A stretch of DNA of 5,654 nucleotides from Bifidobacterium breve (GTDB lineage Bacteria; Actinomycetota; Acidimicrobiia; Acidimicrobiales; Ilumatobacteraceae). This document shows, one piece after another, positions 4,751 through 5,654 of the stretch. The position numbers were made by a program, and so were the translations under genes. The DNA is taken from the NCBI GenBank assembly GCA_943325425.2, contig CALPPJ020000109.1:1-5654 (forward strand), in the 5' to 3' direction. The first letter of the stretch is position 1, and the number at the start of each line of letters is the position of its first letter. The notes under the pieces are model-generated. The model was not told where the DNA came from and made no database searches. It saw only the letters and a list, made by a program, of their open reading frames with translations.

Positions 4751-5654
4751 ATGTCGAAAATCATTGCATTTGACGAGCAGGCTCGCCGTGGCCTCGAAGC
4801 TGGTATGAACAAGCTGGCTGACGCTGTTCGCGTCACGCTTGGACCGAAGGGTCGCAACGTCGTTCTCGACAAGAAGTGGGGCGCTCCCACAATCACCAAT
4901 GACGGTGTATCCATCGCCAAAGAAATCGATCTCGAAGATCCATACGAAAAGATCGGTGCTGAACTGGTCAAAGAAGTCGCCAAAAAGACCGACGATGTCG
5001 CTGGTGACGGAACAACGACCGCAACTGTGTTGGCCTGGGCCATGGTGCGCGAAGGTTTGCGTAACGTTGCTGCTGGCGCCAACCCGATGAGCCTCAAGAA
5101 GGGCATCGAAGCTGCCGTTGTTGCTGCTGTTGGATCCATCAAAGAATTGTCGAAGGTTGTTGACAGCAAAGAGCAGATCGCTCAAGTTGCTTCAATCTCG
5201 GCCGCCGACGTTGAAATCGGCACCATGATTTCTGATGCCATCGACAAGGTCGGCAAAGACGGAGTCATCACCGTTGAAGAAAGCCAGACCTTCGGCATGG
5301 AGATGGATCTCGTTGAAGGTATGCGCTTCGACAAGGGTTACATCTCGCCGTATTTCGTGACCGACCCCGAGCGTATGGAAGCGGTTCTTGAAGATCCGTA
5401 CGTGTTGCTCGTGTCGTCAAAGATCTCGACTGTGCGCGACATGTTGCCGATTCTCGAAAAGGTCATGCAGAGGGGACGTCCTTTGGTGATCATCGCCGAA
5501 GATGTTGATGGCGAGGCATTGGCAACTTTGGTTGTCAACAAGATTCGTGGAACCTTCAAGTCGGTCGCTGTCAAGGCTCCTGGCTTTGGTGAGCGACGCA
5601 AGGCCATGTTGCAAGACATCGCCATCCTCACTGGTGGCCAAGTCATCAGTGAAG
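4751..5654 (+). CDS. groEL: 60-kDa chaperonin GroEL (GroEL2 type), 3' truncated by window
   Basis: The first 301 residues of a chaperonin of about 540; the gene leaves the window in frame. It forms the tetradecameric ring that folds proteins with ATP and GroES in the cytosol. Visible ATP-site motifs are VTLGPKGRNVVL (residues 28-39), NDGVSIAKEI (50-59, with the nucleotide-pocket Asp51) and AGDGTTTAT (84-92, with catalytic Asp86). GYISPYF (196-202) carries the hydrophobic apical residues that bind substrate and GroES, and VKAPGFGERRKAML (274-287) follows. The opening IIAFDEQARRGLEAGMNKLADAV and KKWGAPTITNDG are of the actinobacterial GroEL2 type. No groES precedes it, unlike the groESL operon. 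Residue 96 is Trp (TGG) where GroELs usually have Gln. ATG 4751 gives the canonical N terminus despite only a weak GAAAG as ribosome binding site. The CIRCE-overlapped promoter predicts heat induction. Confidence 0.97.
   Translation, partial: MSKIIAFDEQARRGLEAGMNKLADAVRVTLGPKGRNVVLDKKWGAPTITNDGVSIAKEIDLEDPYEKIGAELVKEVAKKTDDVAGDGTTTATVLAWAMVREGLRNVAAGANPMSLKKGIEAAVVAAVGSIKELSKVVDSKEQIAQVASISAADVEIGTMISDAIDKVGKDGVITVEESQTFGMEMDLVEGMRFDKGYISPYFVTDPERMEAVLEDPYVLLVSSKISTVRDMLPILEKVMQRGRPLVIIAEDVDGEALATLVVNKIRGTFKSVAVKAPGFGERRKAMLQDIAILTGGQVISE

Noticed and set aside
4640..5185. Two long minus-strand open frames opposite groEL (181 and 173 codons)
   Set aside because: They lie antisense to a clearly real GroEL, overlap each other in different frames and show no family motif; long antisense frames are common in genes with this codon use.
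1..5654. A new multi-gene defence, toxin-antitoxin or biosynthetic system
   Set aside because: All sizeable real frames belong to recognisable housekeeping families in separate transcription units; no repeats, unusual gene pairs or atypical composition suggest an accessory island.

Overview
The window looks like an ordinary chromosomal segment from a moderate-GC actinobacterium. An early-branching lineage such as Acidimicrobiia is a reasonable guess, but the sequence does not prove it. The case rests on a DUF3263 gene overlapping a gene for a membrane-anchored LytR_C (VirR-like) protein, a CysO-type sulfur carrier ending in PAVAGG, and a stand-alone groEL of the actinobacterial GroEL2 type preceded by a perfect CIRCE operator. 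No phage, transposon, CRISPR or defence genes are visible.

Layout: the left edge holds the 3' part of a tRNA (probably Thr, + strand). It faces a uridine kinase gene (- strand) read towards it. A roughly 100-bp divergent region separates udk from a two-gene + strand operon: DUF3263, then the LytR_C protein, joined by an ATGA overlap. That operon converges, with one base between stop codons, on a compact glycerate kinase gene (- strand). A 52-bp divergent region follows, leading to cysO (+). cysO converges on a gene for a FAD-dependent oxidoreductase of unknown substrate (-). A roughly 220-bp divergent region then leads to groEL (+), which runs off the right edge after 301 codons.

The genes do not form one pathway. 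They cover pyrimidine salvage, envelope maintenance, glycerate phosphorylation, sulfur transfer for cysteine or a related product, an unassigned flavin-dependent oxidation, and protein folding. In M. tuberculosis the DUF3263/VirR pair (Rv0430-Rv0431) also lies a few genes from groEL2 (Rv0440), so part of this neighbourhood may be ancestral.

The most interesting material is non-coding. The groEL control region combines a promoter overlapped by CIRCE, a perfect 11-bp hairpin starting almost exactly at the predicted transcript 5' end, and a second perfect hairpin just ahead of the start codon. The cysO and oxidoreductase genes, and less clearly the DUF3263 gene, share one geometry: a -35-like box, an 18-bp spacer, a -10-like box, then six bases to ATG. 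This predicts leaderless transcripts. I did not find a convincing undescribed multi-gene system.
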